A DNA stretch of 64,000 nucleotides from Rossellomorea sp. AcN35-11 (GCA_030388825.1 CP128835.1:1482001-1546000), one strand, 5' to 3'. Shown: positions 54,764 through 63,247, counted from the first letter of the stretch. The notes: generated by a model from the sequence alone, not told the origin. Numbers and translations are program-made.

Positions 54764-55233
54764 GTTGAGGGACGGACCTCCTTAAAACCAGTTTCTTCCA
54801 TAATATAGTCAACCTAAATGAATCCAACCCGCAGGCTACGTCCTACATGTCTAGTGTGATATAACTTCCTCCTATCTTCATATACGTTTTCGTCCACTTA
54901 TAAACACACCACCCAAGGTCCGTCCCTCATCACTGTAAAACCAAACCACCCTGACTTATTAATGCTTTACCACGGTATTGAGGTGTCATTTACACCTCAA
55001 GGCACCCATGCTATACTCTCAAAGGTTGATACAGTGCGTGTTTGGGGAATTGGATGGATTTCCGTTTTTTCCGTATAGACATATACTTTCAGCTATTTAT
55101 TTTATAAAATCATGAACAATCTTTTTCTGGAGGGACCGGGACATGATCCATCAGAGGTCCGTCCCTCATGATGCTCTGCATGAAAGGAAGAGGTTGAACT
55201 CATACTATTAATACATAGGATAAAGGAGTCGTA
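54764..55233. other. intergenic region with dispersed motifs and a perfect palindrome
   Basis: About 470 bp without a credible ORF. GAGGGACGGACCTCC lies at about 54768-54782, AAGGTCCGTCCCTC at about 54915-54928 and AGAGGTCCGTCCCTC at about 55153-55167. TTGAGGTGT and ACACCTCAA (54978-55000) form a perfect 9-bp palindrome with a 5-nt centre, possibly an operator. The DNA near 55070-55110 is strongly AT-rich. Confidence 0.6.
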
Positions 55234-55237
55234 ATGG

Positions 55238-56110
55238 ATGGGTTTGAAGGAGAGGCGTCGCGGGCAGGCCGTTGATCCGCGGAGAGAGAAGTTGTTGGAG
55301 TATTTGTTTGTTGTGTTTGGGTCGACGATTGTGGCCATTGCGTTTAATGTGTTTTTGCTTCCGAATGAGGTGGCCTCAGGAGGGGTGAGCGGGATATCGA
55401 CCATCCTGAAAGGGCTGTTTGAATGGAAACCAGCCTACGTTCAATGGGCCTTCAATATACCGTTGTTTATCGCTGGATTGATTTTTCTTGGTCTTCAGTT
55501 CGGCGTGAAAACCGCCATCGGTACAGTGTTCCTGCCGCTGGTCGTCTTCTTGACAGAGGACTGGCAGCCATGGACCGAAGATCCCCTGCTTGGCGCTTTA
55601 TTCGGGGGAATCGGTGTTGGTTTGGGCTTGGGGATCGTCTTTCGGGGGAAAGCATCCACAGGAGGGACGGACCTTGCAGCCCAGATCGTTAACAAATTCA
55701 CAGGACTTTCTCTCGGTACGTGTGTTGCCCTCATCGATGGAATGATCGTTCTATCTGCTGCCATCGTATTTGATATCGAGCGGGGGTTGTATGCACTGAT
55801 CGGATTATATGTGACAAGTAAAACAATCGATCTGGTCCAGGTCGGCATCGGCCGCTCAAAAATGGCTCTGATCATCACGAATAGACAGGAAGAAGTCCGT
55901 GAAGGGATCCTGAATAAAATCGACCGGGGTGTGACAAAACTATCTGCATACGGCGGGTATACAGATGATGAGCGCCCGATCCTTATGTGTGTCGTCGACC
56001 AGACAGAATTCACAAAACTGAAACAACTGGTCAAAACCATTGATCCCACTGCGTTCGTCGTCACAATGGACGCTTCGGAGGTATTGGGGGAAGGTTTCAA
56101 ACAGGTTTAA
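55238..56110 (+). CDS. YitT family membrane protein (YvjA-like)
   Basis: Protein of 290 residues with five to six membrane helices (YitT_membrane) and a C-terminal cytoplasmic DUF2179 domain (MALIITNRQEEVREGILNKI DRGVTKLSAYGGYT). FLLPNEVASGGVSGIS and GKASTGGTDLAAQIVNKFTG are family signatures. Function unknown. Its position between prfB and cccB matches yvjA. ATG 55238 is nine bases after AAGGAG; an ATG four bases upstream is out of frame. Confidence 0.85.
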   Translation: MGLKERRRGQAVDPRREKLLEYLFVVFGSTIVAIAFNVFLLPNEVASGGVSGISTILKGLFEWKPAYVQWAFNIPLFIAGLIFLGLQFGVKTAIGTVFLPLVVFLTEDWQPWTEDPLLGALFGGIGVGLGLGIVFRGKASTGGTDLAAQIVNKFTGLSLGTCVALIDGMIVLSAAIVFDIERGLYALIGLYVTSKTIDLVQVGIGRSKMALIITNRQEEVREGILNKIDRGVTKLSAYGGYTDDERPILMCVVDQTEFTKLKQLVKTIDPTAFVVTMDASEVLGEGFKQV

Positions 56111-56193
56111 CCTTGGTATAATTATGTAATGGAGGGACGGACCTCATCGTTAATCCCGTTACTCTTAATATGTGTTCCTAGGGGGAAGAAAAA

Positions 56194-56508
56194 ATGAAGA
56201 AAAAGCTACTTGGAATTCTTTTTGGCGCTTCATTGGTACTTGCAGCCTGCGGTGGAGGCGGAGAAGAAAGTACAGAAACAAGCTCTGGCGGAGTGGACCC
56301 TGAAAAAATCGTAAACAATAAATGCACCAGCTGCCATGGTGGTAATTTAGAAGGCGGAATGGGTCCAGCCCTTGATAAAATCGGTGCGCAATTAAACAAA
56401 GATCAGATCCTTGAGATCATTCAGAATGGTCAAGGCCAAATGCCTGGAGGACTCGTTAAAGGCGAAGAAGCAGAAGCAGTGGCTGAATGGTTGGCGAATA
56501 AGAAATAA
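56194..56508 (+). CDS. cccB: cytochrome c-551 lipoprotein CccB
   Basis: Small electron carrier on the outer face of the membrane, 104 residues. A lipobox ([10 protein letters not shown], Cys near 19) and a Gly/Ser/Glu linker precede a class I c-type domain. The haem site is CTSCHGG (CxxCH), and the axial methionine is most likely in GQMPGG. Works with the terminal oxidases of the respiratory chain. RBS GGGGGAAG; terminator downstream. Confidence 0.93.
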   Translation: MKKKLLGILFGASLVLAACGGGGEESTETSSGGVDPEKIVNNKCTSCHGGNLEGGMGPALDKIGAQLNKDQILEIIQNGQGQMPGGLVKGEEAEAVAEWLANKK

Positions 56509-56513
56509 GTGAC

Positions 56514-56552
56514 GAAGAAGAGTCCGATAAATGGATTCTTCTTTTTCTTTTA
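56514..56552 (+). terminator. rho-independent terminator after cccB
   Basis: AAGAAGAGTCC and GGATTCTTCTT pair around GATAAAT and are followed by TTTCTTTT. Confidence 0.8.
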
Positions 56553-56842
56553 CATCCCGACAGGCTCTTCTTTAAATCTATATTACAAAACCAAATCCAG
56601 TAAAAACACTTTGGAATATTCCCTTCAAACCTTCTTCATTATAACCAAGTAATCGAATCAGATTAGCTTTATCAGTGGATTCGTAAAGGACCCGGGATCA
56701 AACTTTTTGACTTCATAATAGTACCAGGTTATAGGTATTATTACCTATATTTTGATCGAAAAATAGGCATAAACACCAGTGAAAAAGGTAAAAAATACAC
56801 ATTATTTCACGCATTGAAACGTAAATGTAATAATTTTTTTCC
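56553..56842. other. intergenic region upstream of ftsE
   Basis: About 290 AT-rich bp with no credible ORF. A lone GTACCAGGT half (56721-56729) recalls the 25-bp arrays. Confidence 0.35.
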
Positions 56843-56870
56843 TTAACAATGATTAAAGTGATGGTATAAT
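56843..56870 (+). promoter_or_regulatory. sigma-A promoter of ftsEX
   Basis: TTAACA (56843-56848), 16-bp spacer, TATAAT (56865-56870). The leader to ftsE is then about 125 nt. Confidence 0.7.
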
Positions 56871-57001
56871 AATTTTCGGGAGAGCAATTCGAGGTTTTTC
56901 GCCATTTTGTGTCTAATTATGGTAAAAACGTCAGCTCTACCTTGTACATATGTCGATAACAGCCAAGAGGTAACTCATAATACAAATTAGGTGATTTAAT
57001 A

Positions 57002-57688
57002 ATGATAGAAATGAAAGACGTATATAAACAGTACAGCAATGGTGTCATGGCTGCTAATGGTTTTAACGTCCACATTAAGCAAGGCGAGTTTGTGTATGTT
57101 GTGGGTCCAAGTGGCGCCGGGAAATCTACTTTTATTAAGATGATGTACCGTGAAGAAAAGCCTTCAAAAGGCGATATTATTGTAAATGGTATTAATCTGG
57201 CAAAATTAAAAAATAGCAGGGTTCCATACTTAAGAAGGAACGTTGGGGTCGTGTTTCAGGATTTTAAGCTGCTACCTTCGCTTACAATCTATGAAAACAT
57301 TGCCTTTGCACTTGAAGTAATAGAAGAGCACCCAAAGCAGATCAAGAAGAGAGTCCTTGAAGTCCTTGATCTTGTAGGACTGAAGCATAAAGCGAGAATG
57401 CTCCCTGATGAACTGTCAGGCGGAGAGCAGCAGCGTGTATCGATTGCGAGATCCATCGTCAATACACCAAAGCTGGTGATCGCAGACGAGCCTACCGGGA
57501 ATCTTGATCCTGAAACATCATGGGATATCATGAACATCTTTGAAGAAATCAGCAACCGTGGAACAACGGTCATCATGGCCACTCATAACCGGGAAATTGT
57601 CAATACAATCAAGCATCGGGTAATTGCCATTGAGAATGGCCGAATTGTTCGTGACGAACAGCGAGGTGATTACGGTTATGAAAGCTAG
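57002..57688 (+). CDS. ftsE: cell division ATP-binding protein FtsE
   Basis: ABC ATPase that, with FtsX, switches on peptidoglycan hydrolases during elongation and division. 228 residues: Walker A GPSGAGKST, Q-loop, signature LSGGEQQR, Walker B LVIADEPTGNLD, and MIEMKDVYKQYSNGV at the start. Overlaps ftsX by 11 bp. Confidence 0.96.
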   Translation: MIEMKDVYKQYSNGVMAANGFNVHIKQGEFVYVVGPSGAGKSTFIKMMYREEKPSKGDIIVNGINLAKLKNSRVPYLRRNVGVVFQDFKLLPSLTIYENIAFALEVIEEHPKQIKKRVLEVLDLVGLKHKARMLPDELSGGEQQRVSIARSIVNTPKLVIADEPTGNLDPETSWDIMNIFEEISNRGTTVIMATHNREIVNTIKHRVIAIENGRIVRDEQRGDYGYES

Positions 57689-58563
57689 GACGTATGGGCG
57701 ACACCTTAGGGAAAGTTTTAAAAGCATCGGACGTAACGGCTGGATGACATTTGCATCTGTGAGTGCCGTTACCGTGACATTACTGCTGGTCGGTGTGTTC
57801 ATGGTCCTGATGTTGAACATGAACAAAGTGGCAACGGACATTGAGAAAGACGTGGAAGTCCGCGTACTGCTGGAGATTGGTACTGATCAAGCTCAAGTAG
57901 ATGAGATCGAAGGAAAGATCAATCAATTAAGCGGAGTCGAATCTGTGGAGTATTCTTCCAAAGAACAGGAGCTCCAGAATCTTGTGAAAGATCTGGGAGA
58001 CGATTTCAGGTTGTTTGAACAGGATAATCCCCTATACGATGTCTTTATCGTCAAAGCAGAAGATCCCAGGGAAACAGGGAGAATCGCTGCAGAAATCAAT
58101 AAGTATGACCATGTGAACGAAGCCTTGTATGGTGAAGCGAAAATCGAAAAATTATTTAACGTACTTGAAATGAGTCGAAATGTTGGATTTGTTCTGATCA
58201 TCGGTCTCCTGTTTACCGCTATGTTCCTTATCTCCAACACAATTAAGATTACGATTGTCGCAAGAAGAAGGGAAATCGAGATAATGAAACTCGTGGGTGC
58301 AACCAACTGGTTTGTACGCTGGCCGTTTATCCTTGAAGGTTTATGGCTTGGAATTTTAGGTTCTATTATCCCGATCGCTCTTGTTACAACAGTTTATTAC
58401 TATGCCTTTAATTTCATTGAACCAAAACTACAAAACCATTTTATTCAGATATTAGATTTTACCCCCCTTTATCTATCAAGTAAACGGATTAATTCTATTA
58501 ATGGGTTGCTTGATCGGGGCATGGGGAAGCTTTATGTCTGTCCGTAAATTCTTAAAAGTGTAA
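57678..58563 (+). CDS. ftsX: cell division protein FtsX, apparent +1 frameshift near the 3' end
   Basis: Membrane partner of FtsE, 294 residues when repaired, close to the 296 of B. subtilis. Four membrane helices, with the extracellular loop (EVRVLLEIGTDQAQVDEIEG onwards) that contacts the hydrolase. An extra C in the six-C run at about 58464-58469 breaks the frame after ILDFTP. With five Cs it ends FIYQVNGLILLMGCLIGAWG, SFMSVRKFLKV. Loss of the last helix would probably inactivate the protein, so sequence error is likely. Confidence 0.92.
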
Positions 58564-58602
58564 AATTTGATAGGTTGATAGAAGCTGAAAGGAGCATGCC
58601 GC

Positions 58603-59957
58603 TTGAACAAGAAGCATTTCGTAACATTGACCATTGCAGCAGCATTAACAATCGGAAGTCTACCAACGTTAGGAACAACTGCTAACGCCCATTCCTCTGT
58701 AGAGGACTTAAAGGAAGCAGCAAGATGAGATTTCTTCTAAAAAAGAGGAGATCAACGGAAAAATTGATGAGAAAAAATCTGAAATAAATCAAAACATAAA
58801 TAAGCAACAGGAAATCCAGAAACAAATTGCCGACATCAGCACCAAGCTGAAAGATACGGAAACAAAGATTGCCGAGAAAACAAAAGAAATCGATGAAACA
58901 GCGGCGGAAATCAACAAACTTAAAGAAGAAATCACAGTATTAGAAAATAAGATCAAAGAACGCAACGAACTTTTAAAAGAACGTGCCCGTGCGATCCAGG
59001 AAAAAGGCGGCTCTGCCAATTATCTTGATGTCCTACTTGGTGCCGACAGCTTCGGAGACTTCATCAACCGTGTAACAGCAGTCAACACGATCGTAAGTGC
59101 CGATAAAAAGATCATGGACGAACAAAAACGTGATCAGGCAGAATTGGAAAAGAAAAAAGCGGAAGTAGAAGCCAAATTGGAAGAATTAGAATCTACTAAA
59201 GCAAGTCTTGAATCCCTGAAAAAGGATCTGGACAGTCAAAAAGCCAAAAAAGCAGACCTTTTTAAACAACTTGAAGCGCAACAAGCTGAACTTGAAATAG
59301 AGAAAAAAGATCTTCAAAATGAATCAGACGAGCTTTCCAAAATGGAGCACCAGCTTGAAGGGGAAATCCAGGCTGAACAAGCCCGTCTGGCAGAACTTGC
59401 CCGTCAGCGTGAAATCGAGCGCAAGCGTCAAGCAGAAGCGGAAGCAGCTAAACGTGCAGCGGAACAGCAAAAGGCAGCAGTGAGCAGCCAGCAGCAGTGG
59501 TTCATCTGCGGCACCTTCAACACCTGCTCCAAGTGCACCAGTGAGTGCCGGTGCCTGGACCACTCCTGCATATGGAACAGTTACAACCAATTTCGGTTGG
59601 GACACGCTGAACGGTAAGCGACGTTACCACTATGGTATCGATGTTGCAGCGCGGGGAAGTGTTCCGATCTCTGCAGCGGCTGATGGATATGTCATCAAGA
59701 GCCATTACAGCTCTAGTTACGGTAATGTAGTCTACATCACTCACTCAATCAATGGTCAAACGTTCACAACGGTATATGCCCACATGGCTTCTTCTTCTGT
59801 CAGCGCAGGACAAGCAGTCAACAAAGGGGATCGAATCGGTTACATGGGTAACACAGGATACTCCTTCGGACAGCATTTACACTTTGAACTTCACGCAGGC
59901 TCCTGGAATGCATCGAAATCAAATGCCGTGAACCCGCGTCAATATATTAACTTTTAA
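58603..59957 (+). CDS. FtsEX-linked M23 peptidoglycan hydrolase with coiled coil, two apparent frameshifts
   Basis: Secreted hydrolase or hydrolase activator of EnvC/PcsB architecture, about 450 residues when repaired. A TTG start at 58603 (eight bases after GAAAGGAG) gives a signal peptide ending near ANAHS. A long coiled coil (about residues 40-290, rich in E, K and Q) follows, then an Ala/Pro/Ser linker and a C-terminal M23 domain. The M23 metal ligands are in YHYGIDVAARG and QHLHFELH. One-base insertions near 58723-58727 (after KEAA) and near 59490-59500 (after SSQQQ) break the frame. Its place after ftsEX shows its likely activator. Confidence 0.88.
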
Positions 59958-59963
59958 TGAACA

Positions 59964-59994
59964 GAAAGCCCGCTTCCTTTGGAAGGGGGCTTTT
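59964..59994 (+). terminator. rho-independent terminator after M23 hydrolase
   Basis: AAAGCCCGCTTCC and GGAAGGGGGCTTT pair around TTT and end in a T-run. Confidence 0.85.
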
Positions 59995-60080
59995 TATGAA
60001 GATTTCTTCTTACTTAAATAGATCCACATGGAACCATAGGTAATCACTAATAGAAAGATCAATATTGGATGGGACATCAT
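59994..60080 (-). CDS. small membrane protein, 28 residues
   Basis: Minus-strand ORF from ATG 60080: MMSHPILIFLLVITYGSMWI then a basic KKK tail. A single hydrophobic helix is preceded by AAGGTGAGTG about five bases upstream of ATG. It lies 12 bp after the minus-strand membrane protein gene that ends at 60093 and its end overlaps the hydrolase terminator. Plausible small membrane protein, but unproven. Confidence 0.4.
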   Translation of the reverse strand: MMSHPILIFLLVITYGSMWIYLSKKKSS

Positions 60081-60092
60081 TTTTCACTCACC

Positions 60093-60650
60093 TTATTTCA
60101 TTGATAGGATTGGAAACGGGAATAATAGAATGAAAACAATGGCAATGGGAATGGATGCCAGGATTCCGTAGAACGGCTTTTTATAGTGCAGGTACAAAAC
60201 GGAGAATAAAATGATATTCAATCCGATATTATGCCCATTGCTCCATCCGTTTTCATATATAAACATGCCCTTCAAAGAGAATAGGTACTCCAATAGTGTG
60301 AAAAAGGCGATCCAAATGGAAAAGTAGAGTATTTTCAACTTTCTTTTCGACGGTATTCTCTGCAGGAATATGGTGAGAGCCGATGGACAGATGAAAAAAG
60401 TAAAAGCGGTATTAATGATCGTATGATTCAACCAATCTACCGTTATTCCCTCAAATCTCCATAAGGTGTGCTCATAATAGAAGTAATTATAGGCAAAGTT
60501 AATGAACATAAAGAACAGGATGGTAGGGTATTGACGATAGAATTGCTTCCAATCAATGAACCGATAAGAAAATAAGACCCATACTAAAATGACAAATAAT
60601 AAATACATAGAGGAGTCAGAACCCCTTTCAAAAGAATAGATAGTTTCCAT
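60093..60650 (-). CDS. CBO0543-like integral membrane protein
   Basis: Protein of 185 residues with six hydrophobic segments (YLLFVILVWVLFSYRFIDW and others) and a WLNHTIINTAFTFFICPSAL loop that recalls the CBO0543 family of firmicute membrane proteins. Function unknown. ATG 60650 is preferred to a TTG three codons upstream, although neither has a good RBS. AT-rich compared with neighbours. Confidence 0.55.
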   Translation of the reverse strand: METIYSFERGSDSSMYLLFVILVWVLFSYRFIDWKQFYRQYPTILFFMFINFAYNYFYYEHTLWRFEGITVDWLNHTIINTAFTFFICPSALTIFLQRIPSKRKLKILYFSIWIAFFTLLEYLFSLKGMFIYENGWSNGHNIGLNIILFSVLYLHYKKPFYGILASIPIAIVFILLFPFPILSMK

Positions 60651-60710
60651 TATGGACAAATTATTTATTATTAGTCAGTTAAAGAAATTATTTCCAGTAA
60701 TGGAATGCAG

Positions 60711-60739
60711 TTTTCATACTTTAATTCTTCTAGTATAAT
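60711..60739 (+). promoter_or_regulatory. promoter of the c-di-GMP riboswitch transcript
   Basis: TTTTCA (60711-60716), 17-bp spacer, TATAAT (60734-60739). Places the start of transcription about 20 nt before the riboswitch. Confidence 0.6.
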
Positions 60740-60761
60740 GACAAGTATAATCAAACACACA

Positions 60762-60850
60762 ATTGAAAAAGGCAAACTAATTGAAAAATTAGGACGCAAA
60801 GCCACGGGTCTTCTATTTTACTTAAAATAATGATCGCCGGGTTACCGAAA
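60762..60850 (+). ncRNA. cyclic di-GMP-I (GEMM) riboswitch
   Basis: Conserved aptamer parts are in order and well spaced: AAAAGGCAAACTAATTG with the first-stem start, GGACGCAAAGCCACGGGTC (about 60792-60810), and GATCGCCGGGTTACCG (about 60832-60847), whose GGTTACCG closes the tetraloop-receptor stem. AACTAATTGAAAAATTAG forms the first hairpin. The aptamer binds c-di-GMP and here precedes a terminator hairpin and an 80-residue gene of unknown function. Confidence 0.93.
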
Positions 60851-60867
60851 ACAATGGATAACAATGA

Positions 60868-60932
60868 GAACTAATGGGAACGATTTTCCATTAGTATCAT
60901 GGAGCCTGCCTTTTTGGTGGGCTGTTTTTGTC
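60868..60932 (+). terminator. riboswitch expression platform: hairpin plus terminator
   Basis: ACTAATGG and CCATTAGT (about 60870-60895) form one hairpin. AGCCTGCC and GGTGGGCT around TTTTT (about 60903-60924), followed by GTTTTTG, form an intrinsic terminator. Ligand binding probably decides whether transcription reads through to the next gene. Direction (on or off switch) cannot be told from sequence. Confidence 0.75.
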
Positions 60933-60970
60933 TAATCATTCGGTATGAATTTGTACTAAGGGTGAGATAA

Positions 60971-61213
60971 TTGGAATTATCAGATATCAAGAGGCAATTA
61001 AGAAGTTTTTGCAGAAGAAATCGGACGGCGCTGAAGAATACAGATATCGGCGAATTTACAGCCGAAGAGATCAGTGACATTCTCATCGAACGTCTGGGCG
61101 TTGAAGAGACAAAAAGAATCCTTATTGATATTGAAATCATTAACCGCCGTAGAGGGGACAGTCAAATATTTCTTGCTGATTTTAGAAGGGTTAAAAGCAG
61201 CCATGAGTCATAA
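60971..61213 (+). CDS. riboswitch-controlled 80-residue protein of unknown function
   Basis: Charged, helical protein (MELSDIKRQLRSFCRRNRTA, then GEFTAEEISDILIERLGVEE TKRILIDIEIINRRRGDSQI). No membrane segment and no domain that I recognise; the R/K-rich N-terminal helix could contact nucleic acid or another protein. TTG 60971 follows GGGTGAGA. It is the only gene between the c-di-GMP switch and a strong terminator, so it is very likely the target of c-di-GMP control. Confidence 0.65.
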   Translation: MELSDIKRQLRSFCRRNRTALKNTDIGEFTAEEISDILIERLGVEETKRILIDIEIINRRRGDSQIFLADFRRVKSSHES

Positions 61214-61249
61214 TACCGTATGTGGATCATCCCGCATTCGGTTTTTTTC
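61211..61249 (+). terminator. rho-independent terminator after the riboswitch-controlled gene
   Basis: ACCGTATGTGG and CCCGCATTCGGT pair with one mismatch and one G-T pair, followed by seven Ts. Confidence 0.8.
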
Positions 61250-61542
61250 TTAGTTTTTTTACATCATACAAGGCTTTAATATAAAGTATAGGTGGACGAT
61301 GAGAAGAGCTGGGGTTCGGCCAGGATTCCTAGTCTTTCTTTTAGACCACCAAGATTCAAATAAAGATAAAGCATAAAAAATTCAAGGATTAGACACACAC
61401 TGGTCCTTTATATCTGTAATAATTCAATTACGGGTAAAAAACTTACTTGTACTTAAAAGGCCTAAAGTTCTTCATACACAATGGAGGAATCTTATTCTCA
61501 CAGCATTAATGCGGCAAAGCACCATGAAAGGAGGAATGCCCC
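61250..61542. other. 293-bp intergenic region
   Basis: No ORF on either strand that I would accept and no RNA structure that I can name. Confidence 0.35.
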
Positions 61543-62157
61543 CTGACTGAGAAATGGTATTCCATCGGGTCTTTCACATTCCCTGCTTCTTGGGGAGCCA
61601 TCATCCTCTCCTTCATTCTGACTTTCCTTCTGTTGTATTTCTGGAAAAGGAAGGCAGGGGAGTGGTATTCAAACAGTATTTTTACTTTTATCCTCGTTTG
61701 GAAGCTGAGTATTGTGGTGGTGGACTTGCCGACGGTCATCAAGCATCCACTCACGATTCTGTATTTCAATGGGGGAGTGATCGGCTATTGGCTGGGGTTG
61801 TCAGCTGTCCTCTTATACATTCTGATTAAAAGAGTCGATTCTCCTTTGACTGTCATCGCTTCATGGATGGTCACAGTCCTTTTTTATGAGTCGGTGTTGC
61901 ACTTCCTCCATGAACATACCCTTTTCGCATGTATCGGACTGGTCCTTAACATTATGATCGTGTCCTATTTTCATAAAAAAGTGAAGGGTTCCGGTGGTGA
62001 AATCTGGGCCGTTCAGTTATTGGTTATGTTTACGTTGATCCAATTACTCCTCAATGCCATCATACATGGCTTCCAATTCAACACCACCACCTGGACGTAT
62101 CTGGTCATGATGACCTTTCTTATTTTTCTGAACGTAAGGAGGAAACAAAATGAATAA
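61543..62157 (+). CDS. membrane protein paired with a TlpA-type thioredoxin
   Basis: Protein of about 204 residues with six hydrophobic segments (WGAIILSFILTFLLLYFW, WLGLSAVLLYILI, WTYLVMMTFLIFL). No family recognised for certain. The start is unclear: CTG 61543 is eight bases after AAAGGAGG and in frame (LTEKWYSIGSFTF). If the five-C run at 61539-61543 were four Cs, an ATG at 61536 would be in frame instead. The stop overlaps the start of the thioredoxin gene by eight bases, so the two are coupled and may form a redox pair at the membrane. Confidence 0.6.
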   Translation: MTEKWYSIGSFTFPASWGAIILSFILTFLLLYFWKRKAGEWYSNSIFTFILVWKLSIVVVDLPTVIKHPLTILYFNGGVIGYWLGLSAVLLYILIKRVDSPLTVIASWMVTVLFYESVLHFLHEHTLFACIGLVLNIMIVSYFHKKVKGSGGEIWAVQLLVMFTLIQLLLNAIIHGFQFNTTTWTYLVMMTFLIFLNVRRKQNE

Positions 62158-62731
62158 ACGGAATTTTGCCCTGGCCATCGTTGCTCTCCTGATCGGTATA
62201 TTCTTGGTTAATCTGTTTCAGGATCAGCAGGAGAAGAAGGAGAGGGAAGAAGCTGCCCAATTAGCCAGTGAATCGATGGATCTTTCCGATGCCAAACAAG
62301 GGCTCGCGAAAGGGGATAGAGCCCCTGATTTTGAATTAACCACTTTAGAAGGTGAGACGATTAAGCTTTCAGATTATCAGGGCAAAAAGGTGATCCTGAA
62401 CTTCTGGGCTACCTGGTGCCCGCCATGTAAAGCGGAAATGCCCCATATGGAGAGCTATTATGAGGATTCTGCAGAAGAAGAAAACGTCGAAATCCTTGCC
62501 GTCAACCTCACGTCCATGGACGATGGAAAAAAAGCTGTCCAGCAATTTGTCGATGGCTATGAGCTTACCTTTCCCATCCCAATGGATGAAGAAGGGAAAG
62601 TCGGTGACGAATACCGCGTGTTCACCATTCCCACCACCTACATGATCGACACAGGGGGCATCATCCAGCACAAAATCGTCGGGCCCATGAACGAAGAAAT
62701 GATGAGTAAAATGGTCGAAGGAATGGAATGA
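62150..62731 (+). CDS. membrane-anchored thiol-disulfide oxidoreductase (TlpA/ResA type)
   Basis: Protein of 193 residues. An N-terminal membrane anchor (NFALAIVALLIGIFLVNLF) is followed by an extracytoplasmic AhpC-TSA/redoxin domain (GDRAPDFELTTLEGETIKLS). The active site is WATWCPPCK, and the cis-proline loop is TIPTTYMID. Reduces disulfides outside the membrane, as ResA (cytochrome c maturation) or StoA (spore cortex) do; which role applies here is open. Overlaps the upstream membrane protein gene. Confidence 0.88.
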   Translation: MNKRNFALAIVALLIGIFLVNLFQDQQEKKEREEAAQLASESMDLSDAKQGLAKGDRAPDFELTTLEGETIKLSDYQGKKVILNFWATWCPPCKAEMPHMESYYEDSAEEENVEILAVNLTSMDDGKKAVQQFVDGYELTFPIPMDEEGKVGDEYRVFTIPTTYMIDTGGIIQHKIVGPMNEEMMSKMVEGME

Positions 62732-62732
62732 T

Positions 62733-62752
62733 GGAGAGGGACGGACCTTATA
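62733..62752. repeat. single GGGACGGACCT motif
   Basis: AGAGGGACGGACCTT immediately after the thioredoxin gene; no inverted partner within the short gap. Confidence 0.6.
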
Positions 62753-62821
62753 TAACGTTTCATGGTATACTCTATGAGGTATATAAGAAATGTAACCAAC
62801 ATTGAAGGAGGAGATGTGTTC

Positions 62822-63205
62822 ATGTTCCATTACACGAAGGAAGTGACCATGAGTGTGAAAGAAGCGGTGGAAGCAGTCGAATCCAGTCTTAAAGACGAGA
62901 GCTTCGGGGTTCTGTGGAATCTTGATCTTGCCCGGAAGCTTCAGGATAAAGGGCTTGATTTCAACGAAGAAGTCGTCGTATTGGAAGTATGTAATCCACA
63001 TGAAGCGAAAAAGGTGCTGGAGGAGAGCATGCTCGTAAGCTACTTCCTGCCTTGTAAAGTGACCGTATACACGGAAGAAGGGACAACCAAGATCGGTATG
63101 GCCAGGCCTGGTAAGCTGATTGAAATGGTTGATAACGATGAACTGAAGAAACTGGCATTGGATATAGAAAACCGCCTCATCGGTTGTTTGGACAAAGTCC
63201 AATAA
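62822..63205 (+). CDS. DUF302 domain protein
   Basis: Protein of 127 residues made of one DUF302 domain. FHYTKEVTMSVKEAVEAVES SLKDESFGVLWNLDLARKLQ opens it; VLEVCNPHEAKKVLEESMLV SYFLPCKVTVY is the conserved middle with the phosphate-loop-like PC. Function unknown. ATG 62822 is ten bases after AGGAGG; a GTG two codons upstream (62816) is an alternative. Confidence 0.85.
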   Translation: MFHYTKEVTMSVKEAVEAVESSLKDESFGVLWNLDLARKLQDKGLDFNEEVVVLEVCNPHEAKKVLEESMLVSYFLPCKVTVYTEEGTTKIGMARPGKLIEMVDNDELKKLALDIENRLIGCLDKVQ

Positions 63206-63210
63206 AAGTC

Positions 63211-63247
63211 AAAGTCACCTGTTGGGAAGCAGGTGGCTATTTTTATT
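63211..63247 (+). terminator. rho-independent terminator after the DUF302 gene
   Basis: AGTCACCTG and CAGGTGGCT pair around TTGGGAAG and end in a T-rich tail. Confidence 0.8.

Noticed and set aside
62369..63202. Minus-strand ORF of 277 residues over the thioredoxin and DUF302 genes
   Set aside because: Histidine- and phenylalanine-rich antisense shadow of two well-supported genes.
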